Position numbers and translations under genes: made by a program. Below are positions 31,470-41,666 of a stretch of DNA of 64,000 nt, in pieces (position 1 is the first letter of the stretch; each line of letters opens with the position of its first letter). This DNA comes from CAZNGF01 sp964572855. GTDB lineage: Bacteria > Bipolaricaulota > Bipolaricaulia > RBG-16-55-9 > JAJCYT01. The notes under the pieces are model-generated. The model saw only the letters and a program-made list of their open reading frames with translations. It was not told where the DNA came from and did no database searches. The stretch covers positions 34,310 through 98,309 of the forward strand of contig CAZNGF010000002.1 in NCBI GenBank assembly GCA_964572855.1. Reading direction: 5' to 3'.

Positions 31470-32558
31470 CTAGCGCTTGACCGACCCCCGGTAAAACGGC
31501 CGCTTCACCACGCGCGCCCGCTTGGCTTGCCCGCGCACGTCCACTGCTATCGCCGTCTCCGGCGCCAGCTTGCGGTCCACCAGGGCCAGCGCCAGGAACG
31601 CGTCCACGCTCGGCCCCTTCATCCCGCTGGTCACCGTCCCGACGCGCTCCCCCTCCAGCGTGACCACGTAGCCCTGGCGCGGCACGCCGCGGTCCGCCAT
31701 CTCCAAACCGATCAGCCGGCGGGGCGGATCGGTCTTCTGGCCCAACAGGACGTCCTTGCCCAGGTAGTCGTCGGGCTTGTCCTTCACGGTCCAGCCCAGC
31801 CCAGCCTCGATCGGCGAGATGTCGGTCGCCAGCTCGTGTCCGTAGAGCGGCAGGCACGCCTCGAAGCGCAGCGAGTCGCGCGCGCCCAGGCCCACGGGCG
31901 CGACGCCGCGCTCCATGAGCGCGTCCCACAACCGCAGCCCGGCGGAAACGTCCGTGCCGTAGATCTCGAAGCCGTCCTCGCCCGTGTACCCCGTGCGCGA
32001 GACCAACAGGTCGGCCCCTGCGATCTCGACGGTCGCGCTGCGGAAGTAGCCCAGTGGGGCCAAGTCCGCCGCAGAGAGCGCCTGCAGCGCCGACTCGGCC
32101 TCGGGCCCCTGCACCGCCAGCTCCCAGTAGCGTTCGCTCGCGTTTTCGACCACGGCCTCGAACGCCGTTGCGTGCTCCTCGATCCAAGCCACGTCCTTGG
32201 CGATGTTGGCCGCGTTGATCACCAGCAGGTACCCCTCGTCCAGCCGGTAGACCAACAGGTCGTCCACCGTCCCGCCGTCCGGCTGGCACATCGGCGTGTA
32301 GAGTATCTGACCGGATTCAAGCGTCGAGGCGTCGTTCGTGATCAGGTGCTGCACGAACGCCAGCGCCTCCGGTCCCCGCACCCAGACCTCGCCCATGTGC
32401 GACACGTCGAACACCCCGGCCGCCTCGCGCACGCTCCGGTGCTCCTCCAGGATCCCGGCGTATTGGATCGGCATCTCGTAGCCCGCGAACGGGACCAGCT
32501 TGGCCCCCGCGGCGCCGTGCCGGTCGTAGAACGGCGTTCGCTTCAATTCCGTGCTCAT
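31470..32558 (-). CDS. gcvT: Aminomethyltransferase, glycine cleavage T protein
   Basis: The 362-residue protein starts at ATG 32558. It has the GcvT features: FDVSHMGEVWVRGPEA, the folate-contacting TGYTGEDGFEIYG (about 190-202), GLGARDSLRFEACLPLYGHE (about 221-240), and a C-terminal barrel domain. It moves the aminomethyl carbon of glycine to tetrahydrofolate. The P and H proteins are not in this window. It lies 17 bp after gpsA, probably in one transcript. Confidence 0.95.
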   Translation of the reverse strand: MSTELKRTPFYDRHGAAGAKLVPFAGYEMPIQYAGILEEHRSVREAAGVFDVSHMGEVWVRGPEALAFVQHLITNDASTLESGQILYTPMCQPDGGTVDDLLVYRLDEGYLLVINAANIAKDVAWIEEHATAFEAVVENASERYWELAVQGPEAESALQALSAADLAPLGYFRSATVEIAGADLLVSRTGYTGEDGFEIYGTDVSAGLRLWDALMERGVAPVGLGARDSLRFEACLPLYGHELATDISPIEAGLGWTVKDKPDDYLGKDVLLGQKTDPPRRLIGLEMADRGVPRQGYVVTLEGERVGTVTSGMKGPSVDAFLALALVDRKLAPETAIAVDVRGQAKRARVVKRPFYRGSVKR

Positions 32559-32575
32559 GTCAATCGTCCCTTCCG

Positions 32576-33571
32576 CTAAAGTCGTTCCACCTTGGCCTCG
32601 CGCGTCATCAGCTCGCTCAGTTGCGCCAGCGGGGCCGCGCCGTCGTAAAGCACGGCGTGGACGGCCTCGGTGATCGGCAGTTCGATCCCGCGTGCGCGTC
32701 CGGCGGCGCGCACCGTGCGCGTGGCGTACACGCCCTCGGCCACCATGTTCATCTCTTCCATCACGTGCTCCAGCGTGCTCCCGCGCCCGACCTGCTCCCC
32801 CACCGCGCGGTTGCGGCTGTGTCGCGAGGTGCACGTCGCCACCAGGTCGCCCAGGCCGCTCAGCCCGAACAACGTCTCCCGCCGCGCGCCCAGCTCGACG
32901 GCCAGCCGGCTCATCTCCGCCAGCCCGCGCGCGATCAGCGCGCCCTTGGCGTTGTCGCCGAAGCCCAGCCCGTCCGAGATGCCCGCGGCCAAAGCGATCA
33001 CGTTCTTGACCGACCCGCCGTATTCCACCCCCAGCACGTCGTCGCTCAGGTACGGGCGGAAGCGCTCGCTCATGAACAGGGCTTGCAGCCGTTCCCCCAC
33101 CGGCAGGTCGTGGCCCGCGATCACCACCGAGGTCGGGGAGTCCCGCCCCACCTCCTCGGCGTGGCTCGGCCCCGAGAGCGTGAACACCCGGCTCGTTGGC
33201 AACTCCTCGCCCAGCACCTGGGACATCGTCTTGAGCGAGTCCGCCTCCAGCCCCTTGGCCAGGTTCACCACGACCGTGTTCGGCGTGCAGTGGGTCCGCA
33301 AGCGTACCGCGAGTTCCCGCACCGCAAACGACGGCACCGACACCACCCACACCGCCCGCCCTTCCGCTGCGTCGGCCAGGTCCACCGACGCCGTCAGGGC
33401 CTCCGGCAGCGGGACGCCGGGGAGGTACTCGGCGTTCTCGCGCTTGGATTCCAGCGCGCGCACGCATTCGGCCCGCCGCGCCCACAAGCGGGTCGGATGG
33501 CCCTGCCGGGCCAGCAGGCGGGCGACCGCCGTTCCCCAACTTCCCGCACCGAACACGGCTACCCCATCCAT
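32576..33571 (-). CDS. gpsA: Glycerol-3-phosphate dehydrogenase [NAD(P)+]
   Basis: The 331-residue protein makes sn-glycerol 3-phosphate for phospholipids. It has the Rossmann motif GAGSWGTAVARLLA (about 8-21), LSGPSHAEEVG and the catalytic-Lys block GVEYGGSVKNVIALAAGISDG (split at about 182-202), plus FGLSGLGDLVATC. Length and motifs are normal. Transcribed on the minus strand with gcvT. Confidence 0.96.
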   Translation of the reverse strand: MDGVAVFGAGSWGTAVARLLARQGHPTRLWARRAECVRALESKRENAEYLPGVPLPEALTASVDLADAAEGRAVWVVSVPSFAVRELAVRLRTHCTPNTVVVNLAKGLEADSLKTMSQVLGEELPTSRVFTLSGPSHAEEVGRDSPTSVVIAGHDLPVGERLQALFMSERFRPYLSDDVLGVEYGGSVKNVIALAAGISDGLGFGDNAKGALIARGLAEMSRLAVELGARRETLFGLSGLGDLVATCTSRHSRNRAVGEQVGRGSTLEHVMEEMNMVAEGVYATRTVRAAGRARGIELPITEAVHAVLYDGAAPLAQLSELMTREAKVERL

Positions 33572-33708
33572 GCCGCCAGCTTATCGCCTCCGGCCCGGCT
33601 CGGGCAAACCCGAATCGCCCCCTCGAATTGCGCTACAATGGGACGGGAAAGGAGGGATGCCAGCGGTCGCGGGCCGGTCCAACAATCCCATTCACAAAGG
33701 AGACATTC

Positions 33709-34596
33709 ATGAAAAAGTTCCTGTCGTTGGCGGGCAGTTTGGCGGTGTTGCTCCTCGTGCTGTTCACACTCGGAAACGCCCAGTCGTCGACCCAGCCTCC
33801 CGACGGGGTCGACGTCGAGCTCATCATCTCGAACGAGGCGTGCCAGGGCGGCGTCCAGCTCACCCAGATCCTGTTCCTGCGGGACGGACAGACCATCTCG
33901 ATCAACCTGCGCCTCCCGGCCACCCAGATCCCGGTCGGCTCGCGCCAGCGCCTCGCCTTCGAGCTCAACGACCAGCCCACCGCCGTCAACCTCAAGGGCA
34001 CGATCGGCGGCGAGGCCCCGCTCGACGTCACCGCCCAGGTCGGCACCACCCAGTACCAGTGCGGCATCGTCCAGCTCATCGTCGAGGGCAGCACGGCCGC
34101 CCCCTCAGGGGTCGCCCCGCAGCCCGGCACGGGCGCCCAGCTCCCGCCCCAGCTCGCCGGCATCGGCCCCGGCGTCGGCCCGCAGCAGGCCCTGAATCAA
34201 TTGCAGGCCAACGGGTTCGACATGCAGGTCCAGGGAACCCAGGCCAACCCCAAGGTCGGCAACGCCGACGACATCCTGATCAGCTCGGCGCTCGGCGCCG
34301 GCTTCCTCAGCGGGTTCGGGGCCTGGGTGAGTTCGGGATCCTTCCAGTTGCGCAGCGCGGTCGTCTGGGACGTGCCCTCGACCAGCATGGTCTTGCTCGT
34401 CATCAGCAACGTCGGCGGGTTCTGCGCCTCGGTCCCCCCGGGCGGCGGCGGCATCGCGCTCTTCTGCGACCGTCCCGGGGCGCTCGCCCCCACCACGACC
34501 CTGGGCAACGGGCCCGTGCCCGGCAACGTCTTCCTCGTGCTCGTGCTCAAGATCGGCGGGCCGACGCAGCCGTTCGTGCTCTCGCTGGCGGGCTAG
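33709..34596 (+). CDS. Secreted protein of unknown function
   Basis: The 295-residue product has a signal peptide (MKKFLSLAGSLAVLLLVLFT, cleavage near GNAQS). The N-terminal third is a beta-rich domain with a Cys pair (about 42 and 125), then a Pro/Gly linker (about 130-165), then a beta-rich C-terminal domain. Ribosome site AAAGGAGA. A -10 TACAAT at 33634-33639 lies about 70 nt upstream. No family recognised. It ends in a strong palindromic terminator shared with the next, convergent gene. Confidence 0.75.
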   Translation: MKKFLSLAGSLAVLLLVLFTLGNAQSSTQPPDGVDVELIISNEACQGGVQLTQILFLRDGQTISINLRLPATQIPVGSRQRLAFELNDQPTAVNLKGTIGGEAPLDVTAQVGTTQYQCGIVQLIVEGSTAAPSGVAPQPGTGAQLPPQLAGIGPGVGPQQALNQLQANGFDMQVQGTQANPKVGNADDILISSALGAGFLSGFGAWVSSGSFQLRSAVVWDVPSTSMVLLVISNVGGFCASVPPGGGGIALFCDRPGALAPTTTLGNGPVPGNVFLVLVLKIGGPTQPFVLSLAG

Positions 34597-34617
34597 CAGC
34601 GTTCGGGAAGTGAAAAA

Positions 34618-34643
34618 GGGAGGGGGCGCCGGCGCCCCCTCCC
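34618..34643. terminator. Bidirectional terminator
   Basis: A perfect 26-bp GC-rich palindrome lies between convergent genes. The minus strand has a good U-tract (CCTTTTTCAC); the plus side is weaker. Confidence 0.88.
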
Positions 34644-34648
34644 GTCGT

Positions 34649-35863
34649 TTACGGACCCGTCTCGTTCATCCAAACCTGGATCTCGCCATTGAAGAAGTTC
34701 ACCACCGCGATGTCCGGGTAGCCGTCCCCGTCGAAGTCGTCGCTCAGCAGCCCCGCCGGGCCGAAACGCGTCTCGAACGGCTCGGGCGCGCGCAACTCGC
34801 CCCCGCCCGCGTTCAACAGCACGTGGACCTTGCCGGGCTCGACCTGCCCGCGCGTCCGGCTCGTGATCACGTCCAGGTCGCCGTCCCGGTCCAGGTCGGC
34901 CAGCGCGATGCCCGAGACGTTGTTCACCACGTACTTGATCGGCTCCCCGAACGCCCCGGCGTCGGTGTGCGGCACGATCCCCAGCGCGTTGTTGAACTCG
35001 CTGTACACGGGGTCCATCCGGCCGTTCCCGGTCACGTCCCCCAGCGCGACGCGCCCGAAGCGGTTGTGCAACGACCGCGCGATCGACTGCGACGGCCCGA
35101 ACCCGTCCCCGTCCGACACGAACAGCACCAGCTCGCCCCCCGCGTCGTCCGGGTGGTCCGCCGGCCGCGCGACGGCGCCCGCGCGCGTCGGGTTGCCGGC
35201 CATCCCCTCGATCTCGCCCAGCACGTACAGGTCGTCCAACCCGTCGCCGTTCACGTCGTCGACCGCGAACCGGCCCGCGTGTACTTCGAAATCGACCAGG
35301 ACGGGCGCCGTAAATCCCCCCGTCAACGCGCCGAAGGCCAGCGCGCCCGTGGTGGCGTCCCGGTAGCTCACCACGACGTCCAGCCGCCCGTTGCCGTCGA
35401 AGTCGCCGTACCCGACGCTGCTCGGCGTGCCGGGCTCCGTCGGCAAAGCCAGCGTCTCGACCCGCGCCAGTCCCGCGGCCGCGTCGCCGGCGTAGAGCGC
35501 CACCTGGTGCGAGGTGTCCAGCAGCACCACCAGGTCGGTCAGGCCGTCCCCGTTGAACGAGGCCGACAGGATGCCCGCCGGCCGTGGCAGGACTTCGAAC
35601 GCCTCCCCCGCCTCGAACGCCCCCGTGCCGTCGCCCAAGAACACCTGCAGGTGGTGGTCGATAAAGTAGTTCACCACGAGATCCACGTGGCCGTCCCCGT
35701 TGAAGTCCCCGCTGGCCAGGCTGCTCGGGCTCTCCCCGGTCTCAACGCTCACCGGGGCGCCCAATGAGACCGTAAACGGGATCTGGGAAAACGGGGTAAA
35801 AGAACAGGACGCGGCCGCGGCCGAAACGACCAGCACGGCCAGCGTCGCAAGGTACCGTCGCAT
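34649..35863 (-). CDS. Lipoprotein with FG-GAP/VCBS repeats
   Basis: The 404-residue protein has a lipoprotein signal (lipobox AAASC, Cys about 20) and six or so FG-GAP/VCBS-type blades with calcium loops such as GDFNGDGHVDLVV (about 52-64), GDFDGNGRLDVVV and ADLDRDGDLDVIT. This is an integrin-alpha-like propeller, usually surface exposed and calcium binding. No enzymatic domain is seen. It is a probable surface lipoprotein of unknown partner. Confidence 0.9.
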   Translation of the reverse strand: MRRYLATLAVLVVSAAAASCSFTPFSQIPFTVSLGAPVSVETGESPSSLASGDFNGDGHVDLVVNYFIDHHLQVFLGDGTGAFEAGEAFEVLPRPAGILSASFNGDGLTDLVVLLDTSHQVALYAGDAAAGLARVETLALPTEPGTPSSVGYGDFDGNGRLDVVVSYRDATTGALAFGALTGGFTAPVLVDFEVHAGRFAVDDVNGDGLDDLYVLGEIEGMAGNPTRAGAVARPADHPDDAGGELVLFVSDGDGFGPSQSIARSLHNRFGRVALGDVTGNGRMDPVYSEFNNALGIVPHTDAGAFGEPIKYVVNNVSGIALADLDRDGDLDVITSRTRGQVEPGKVHVLLNAGGGELRAPEPFETRFGPAGLLSDDFDGDGYPDIAVVNFFNGEIQVWMNETGP

Positions 35864-35945
35864 ACGCGCTCCTCCCTTGTCCGGATGGGCTGATTTCGGG
35901 CCATTGTATCGCCCGTTCCCCTCGAATCAACGGCCGGCACCCCTT

Positions 35946-35981
35946 TGGACACCGCTCCCCGCCTCCGTTACCCTTGCCCCC
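35946..35981 (+). promoter_or_regulatory. Promoter for a leaderless uvrC mRNA
   Basis: TGGACA (35946-35951), a 17-bp spacer and TACCCT (35969-35974) lie 7 nt before ATG 35982, and there is no ribosome site. The layout matches the E1-alpha promoter. Confidence 0.65.
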
Positions 35982-37892
35982 ATGGTTCCCGACCGCGTGC
36001 GCCGCGCCCTGGCTTCGCTGCCCCGCGCCCCCGGCGTCTACCTCATGCGCGACGCTTCGGGCGAGGTCATCTACGTCGGCAAGGCGCTGCGGCTCAACGA
36101 GCGCGTGCGCTCCTACTTCCAGCCCTACCACCAGAAGGCCGACCACAAGGTCTTCATGATTGCCCAGACCGTGCGCGACCTGGAAACGATCGTGACCCGC
36201 TCCGAAATGGAGGCGCTCGTGCTGGAGGAACAGCTCATCAAGAGCCACCGCCCGCGCTTCAACGTCCGCCTCAAGGACGACAAGCGCTTCCCCTACCTCA
36301 AGGTCACGCTCGGCGAGCCCTTCCCCCGCCTGCTCGTGAGCCGTCGCGTCGAGCGCGACGGCGCCAAGTACTTCGGTCCCTACACCAACGCACAGCTCGT
36401 GCGCGAGAACCTCAACACGCTGCGCCGCTTCTACCCCGCCCGCACCTGCGCCGACGACATCCGCGACCGTCCCACCCGCGCCCGGCCCTGCCTGGACCAC
36501 TTCATCCGGCAGTGCCCCGCCCCCTGCGTCCAGAAGATCGAACGGGACGCATATCGGAAGCGCGTCGAAGCCCTGTGCCGCTTCCTGGAAGGGCGGGACC
36601 GGACCCTCTTTCACGAGATCGAAGTCGACATGGCTCAGGCTTCCGAGGCACTGCGCTTCGAGCGGGCCGCCCACCTGCGCGACGCGCTGGGCGCCTTGAA
36701 GGCGCTCGCCGGTCAGCATCGCGCGGTCTCGACCGGCACCTTAACCTCGCGCGACGCCGTCGGGCTGGCCTCCAGCGAGGGGACCTGCGCGGTCCAGGTG
36801 TTCTTCGTGCGCGACGGCGCGATCAAGGGACGGGAACACTTCTTCCTCGACGTGCCCCAGGGGTCGAGCCCCGGCGAGGTCCTGGGCGCGTTTTTGACCC
36901 AGTTTTACGCCGAGGCCACCGTCATCCCGCGCGAGGTGCTGCTGCCGGAATCGATGCCCGAGTTGGAATGGATTCAGACCTGGCTCAGCGACAAGCTCGG
37001 CGGCGCGGTCAAGCTGCTCGTCCCCCAGCGCGGACCCAAACGAAAGCTCGTCCAAATGGCCACCCGCAACGCCGAACTGGCCCTGTTCGAGTCCGTCAAC
37101 CGCGAAGCGCGCGCCGGGCGCCGGCGCCGGGCGTTGGAGGAACTGCGGGAAGCCCTCGACCTCCCGCGCCTCCCCGAACGGATCGAGTGCTACGACATCT
37201 CCAACCTCCACGGTGGCGACGCGGTGGGCGCGATGGTCGTGTTCGAGGACGGGTCTCCCCACAAGGCCGACTACCGCCGCTTCCGCATCAAAACCGTCCG
37301 CGGCGCGGACGACTTCGCCATGATGGCCGAGACCCTGCGCCGGCGCTTCCAACACGGGCTGCGGGAACGGGCCGAGCTCGGCGACCTTGATCGGAACGCT
37401 TCCCGCGGGGACGGAACCATCCCCGCCGTAAAATTCGCGAAATTCCCTGATCTGATCCTGATTGACGGCGGAAAGGGTCAACTCGGCGCGGCCCGCCACG
37501 TGCTGCAGGAATTGAACCTGACGGACATCCCGCTGGCCGCGCTCGCCAAGAAACGAGAGGAGATATTCCAGCCGAAGCGTAAGGACCCTGTGCTCCTGCC
37601 GCGCGAAAGTGAGGCGCTCTACCTCGTGCAGCACCTACGTGACGAGGCCCACCGCTTCGGGGTGCGCTACCATCGCTCGCTGCGCCAGCGCCACACGGTC
37701 CACTCCGCGCTGGACGAGGTGCCCGGCGTGGGCCCCAAGAGGCGGACGCAACTGCTGCGGCACTTCGGCTCCGTGAGCCGGATCCGCGCCGCTTCGCTCG
37801 AGGAAATCGAGGCCGTTCCGGGCATCAGCGCCCGCGTGGCCCGGCAGGTCCACGCGGCGCTCCGCGTCGAGGACCTTTCGAAGAACGCCTGA
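35982..37892 (+). CDS. uvrC: Excinuclease ABC subunit C
   Basis: I use ATG 35982; the open frame upstream overlaps another gene antisense. The 636-residue protein has the GIY-YIG nuclease (PGVYLMRDASGEVIYVGKAL, about 14-33), the UvrB-binding UVR motif (EALRFERAAHLRDAL, about 222-236), the RNase-H-like C-terminal nuclease (ECYDISNLHGGDAVGAMVVF, then LILIDGGKGQL) and tandem HhH motifs (GVGPKRRTQLLRHFGS). It cuts both sides of bulky DNA lesions in nucleotide excision repair. Length is normal. Confidence 0.96.
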   Translation: MVPDRVRRALASLPRAPGVYLMRDASGEVIYVGKALRLNERVRSYFQPYHQKADHKVFMIAQTVRDLETIVTRSEMEALVLEEQLIKSHRPRFNVRLKDDKRFPYLKVTLGEPFPRLLVSRRVERDGAKYFGPYTNAQLVRENLNTLRRFYPARTCADDIRDRPTRARPCLDHFIRQCPAPCVQKIERDAYRKRVEALCRFLEGRDRTLFHEIEVDMAQASEALRFERAAHLRDALGALKALAGQHRAVSTGTLTSRDAVGLASSEGTCAVQVFFVRDGAIKGREHFFLDVPQGSSPGEVLGAFLTQFYAEATVIPREVLLPESMPELEWIQTWLSDKLGGAVKLLVPQRGPKRKLVQMATRNAELALFESVNREARAGRRRRALEELREALDLPRLPERIECYDISNLHGGDAVGAMVVFEDGSPHKADYRRFRIKTVRGADDFAMMAETLRRRFQHGLRERAELGDLDRNASRGDGTIPAVKFAKFPDLILIDGGKGQLGAARHVLQELNLTDIPLAALAKKREEIFQPKRKDPVLLPRESEALYLVQHLRDEAHRFGVRYHRSLRQRHTVHSALDEVPGVGPKRRTQLLRHFGSVSRIRAASLEEIEAVPGISARVARQVHAALRVEDLSKNA

Positions 37893-37942
37893 CGGGCTCC
37901 CGCCGCAGAACGCAGGCTTGTTCGCTGCGCGCCGCGCCCGGA

Positions 37943-38356
37943 CTAGCGCCGCACGCGCGCGTTGTCGCCGCGCACCAGGATTTTCAACCCCACCTTGGTG
38001 ATACCACGCCCGGTGTCGTCCGGGGTCTGGCCCGACAGGCCCAGACGCCGCGCCGCGCCAAACGACAGGTCGATGATGCGCCCCTCGACGAAGGGCCCCC
38101 GGTCGTTGATGCGCACCACGATCGAGCGCCCCGTCTCCAGATCGGTCACGCGCACGACCGTCCCAAACGGCAACGTCTTATGCGCCGCGCTGTAGGCGTA
38201 CATGTCATACACCTCGCCGTTGGCCGTGTGGTTGCCGTGGAAGCCCGGCCCGTACCAACTCGCGATTCCGACCTGGTCGTACCCCGGACTCAAGGTCAGC
38301 AACGCCACGGCCAGCGCCGCCAGCGCGGCCCCGACGCCTGCGATCCACCAATGCAT
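37943..38356 (-). CDS. RlpA-like septal ring lytic transglycosylase/lipoprotein-family protein
   Basis: I use ATG 38356 after GGGAGG; the upstream in-frame ATG adds an Arg-rich region without signal features. The 137-residue protein has an N-terminal membrane segment and an RlpA-type double-psi beta-barrel: GIASWYGPGFHGNHTANGE (about 31-49), LPFGTVVRVTDLETGRSIVV and INDRGPFVEGRIIDLSFGAA. RlpA acts on peptidoglycan at the septum. No SPOR domain is present and there is no lipobox Cys. Confidence 0.92.
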   Translation of the reverse strand: MHWWIAGVGAALAALAVALLTLSPGYDQVGIASWYGPGFHGNHTANGEVYDMYAYSAAHKTLPFGTVVRVTDLETGRSIVVRINDRGPFVEGRIIDLSFGAARRLGLSGQTPDDTGRGITKVGLKILVRGDNARVRR

Positions 38357-38475
38357 CGTCCCTCCCGTGCGCTGCCTTGACGCTACCCGCGCGGGCCGGC
38401 GGCGCGCAACGACGCGCGTCCGCCCCGCGCGGGCCACCCGCCCGTACGCGTTGCATTCGCCCAGCCAAACGTCCC

Positions 38476-38504
38476 TTGACAAGCCCTCCGGGCGAGGCTA
38501 CAAT
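38476..38504 (+). promoter_or_regulatory. groESL promoter
   Basis: A near-perfect sigma-70 promoter: TTGACA (38476-38481), a 17-bp spacer and TACAAT (38499-38504). Confidence 0.9.
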
Positions 38505-38515
38505 GGGGGCATCTC

Positions 38516-38542
38516 TTAGCAGTCACACACTTTAAGTGCTAA
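38516..38542 (+). promoter_or_regulatory. CIRCE operator (HrcA binding site)
   Basis: The arms TTAGCAGTC and AAGTGCTAA, with a 9-bp spacer, match the CIRCE inverted repeat (TTAGCACTC-N9-GAGTGCTAA) except for one base in each arm. It lies just after the transcription start, as at HrcA-repressed promoters. An hrcA gene is not in this window. Confidence 0.9.
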
Positions 38543-38563
38543 AACCGAACCAAGGAGGCCTGT

Positions 38564-38854
38564 ATGGCGAAGAAGATCCCGTTAAAGCCGTTGGGGACGC
38601 GCGTCCTGCTGCGCGAACTCGAGGAGAAGAACGAGCAGGGGGGCATCATCCTGCCGGAAGACGCCGAGGGCAGCAAGTTCCGCCGCGGCAAGGTGCTCGC
38701 GCTGGGCAACGCGGTCGGCACCGAGGACGAGGAGATCAAGCTCAAGGTCGGCGACACGGTCCTGATCGACAGTTTCCTGGGCAAGGAAGTCGAGTACGAA
38801 GGCGCTGAATACCTGATCGTCAAGAGCACCGACGTCCTGGCCGTGCTCGAATAA
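38564..38854 (+). CDS. groES: Co-chaperonin GroES
   Basis: The 96-residue protein forms the heptameric lid of the GroEL chamber. It has PLGTRVLLRELEEKNEQGGI at the start, the mobile-loop region, and the C-terminal VDTVLIDSFLGKEVEY-like strand. AAGGAGG (38552-38558) precedes the ATG. Heat-shock control by CIRCE. Confidence 0.98.
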   Translation: MAKKIPLKPLGTRVLLRELEEKNEQGGIILPEDAEGSKFRRGKVLALGNAVGTEDEEIKLKVGDTVLIDSFLGKEVEYEGAEYLIVKSTDVLAVLE

Positions 38855-38894
38855 CCCAGAAAGGAGTGGAGGAGCAAGCAAGCTCCGAATTACT

Positions 38895-40526
<1,632 letters not shown>

Positions 40527-40553
40527 AGTCTGAGCAGAACGCAAGTTGAAACA

Positions 40554-40585
40554 GCGGCGCCTCGCCCTTTGCGGCGGGGCGCCGC
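40554..40585 (+). terminator. groESL terminator
   Basis: A 13-bp GC-rich stem (40554-40566 with 40573-40585, one wobble) is followed by CTTTCCTTCC. Confidence 0.85.
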
Positions 40586-40603
40586 CTTTCCTTCCTCCCC
40601 GGT

Positions 40604-40632
40604 TTGCAAACCCGCCGCGCCCCACGTACCAT
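40604..40632 (+). promoter_or_regulatory. his operon promoter
   Basis: TTGCAA (40604-40609), a 17-bp spacer and TACCAT (40627-40632) lie directly after the groESL terminator and just upstream of a short His-rich ORF. Confidence 0.72.
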
Positions 40633-40662
40633 GCCCGCAACACGACTCAAGGGGTGATGGCC

Positions 40663-40740
40663 ATGTCCAATCCGAAGCGCACCGATCCCGCCGTCCGGAG
40701 CGTCATCGCCCACCACCACGTCGGCCGCTGGGTTCATTGA
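40663..40740 (+). CDS. Candidate histidine leader peptide (hisL-like)
   Basis: ATG 40663 follows AAGGGG (40649-40654) at 8 nt and encodes 25 residues ending IAHHHVGRWVH, with three consecutive His codons and a final His just before the TGA. It lies between the his promoter and hisG. Clustered His codons in a short ORF upstream of his genes are typical of ribosome-mediated attenuation. No U-tract terminator is seen between it and hisG, so control could be translational. It may also be chance. Confidence 0.55.
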   Translation: MSNPKRTDPAVRSVIAHHHVGRWVH

Positions 40741-40805
40741 GCCGTACGGTCCGTCCACGAAACCCACCACGCATGGCTCGAAGCTGAAGCAGTCAGGAGG
40801 CGCCC

Positions 40806-41666
40806 GTGTCTGACCCGTTGAAGATCGCGGTGCCCAGCAAGGGCCGCCTAAGCGAACGCGCGCTCGAGCTTTTGTCCAAGGCGGGCTTCCACGTCCCGCG
40901 GCACGCACGCCGGCTCATGTCGGACGTCAACGGCGGCTGGCGCCTGCTGTTCGTGCGCACCCAGGACATCCCCGAGTACGTGGCCACCGGCACGGTCGAC
41001 GCCGGGATCACCGGCAGCGACCTGGTGGCCGAGCACGGCGTGGGCGTCCAAGAGCTGCTCCCGCTTGGCTTCGGCCGCTGCCGCTTGGTGGTGGCGGCGC
41101 CCCGCTTGGGGGCAATCGAGTCGCTCGAGGACCTGGACGGAAAACGCGTGGCCACGACCTTCCCGCGCGCCTCGGGCCGCTTCTTCGCGTCGCGCGGCCT
41201 GCGGGTCGAGATCGTCCCGCTCTCGGGCGCCACCGAGGTCGCGCCCAACGTCGGCGTGGCCGAGGCCATCGCCGACCTGGTCGAGACCGGCTCGACCTTG
41301 CGCCAGAACGGGTTGGCCGAACTCGAAACCGTGTTCCGCTCCGAAGCCGTCTTGATCGCCAACCCCGCCAGCTACGAGGCAAACGGCAACGCGCTCGACG
41401 AATTTCGCGCTGCGCTCAAGAGCGTGCTGGACGCCCAGGCGAAGCGTTACCTGATGGCCAACGTCCCCGAGGCGCAACTCGAGCGCGTCAAGGGGCTGCT
41501 GCCCGGCGTGACCGCGCCCACCGTCATGCACCTGCTCGACGGCGACGGCTGGGTCGCGCTACACGCCGTTGTCCACGAGGACGAGATCAACGCGCTCATC
41601 CCGCAACTCAAGGAGCTCGGCGTCCAGGGCCTGCTCATCCTGCCGATCGAAAGGATGGTCCCATGA
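40806..41666 (+). CDS. hisG: ATP phosphoribosyltransferase, long form
   Basis: The 286-residue protein makes phosphoribosyl-ATP from PRPP and ATP, the first step of histidine synthesis. It starts at GTG 40806 after AGGAGG. The substrate domain (KIAVPSKGRLSERALELL; DAGITGSDLVAEHG; ATTFPRASGRFF) is followed by a C-terminal ACT-like regulatory domain (about 212-286), so histidine feedback is likely and no HisZ is required. It overlaps hisD by 4 bp. Confidence 0.97.
   Translation: MSDPLKIAVPSKGRLSERALELLSKAGFHVPRHARRLMSDVNGGWRLLFVRTQDIPEYVATGTVDAGITGSDLVAEHGVGVQELLPLGFGRCRLVVAAPRLGAIESLEDLDGKRVATTFPRASGRFFASRGLRVEIVPLSGATEVAPNVGVAEAIADLVETGSTLRQNGLAELETVFRSEAVLIANPASYEANGNALDEFRAALKSVLDAQAKRYLMANVPEAQLERVKGLLPGVTAPTVMHLLDGDGWVALHAVVHEDEINALIPQLKELGVQGLLILPIERMVP

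Noticed and set aside
33657..33709. Upstream ATG with a ribosome site (GGAGGG at 33650-33656) before the secreted protein at 33709
   Set aside because: The site abuts the ATG with no spacing and the frame runs into the next gene; no conserved feature.
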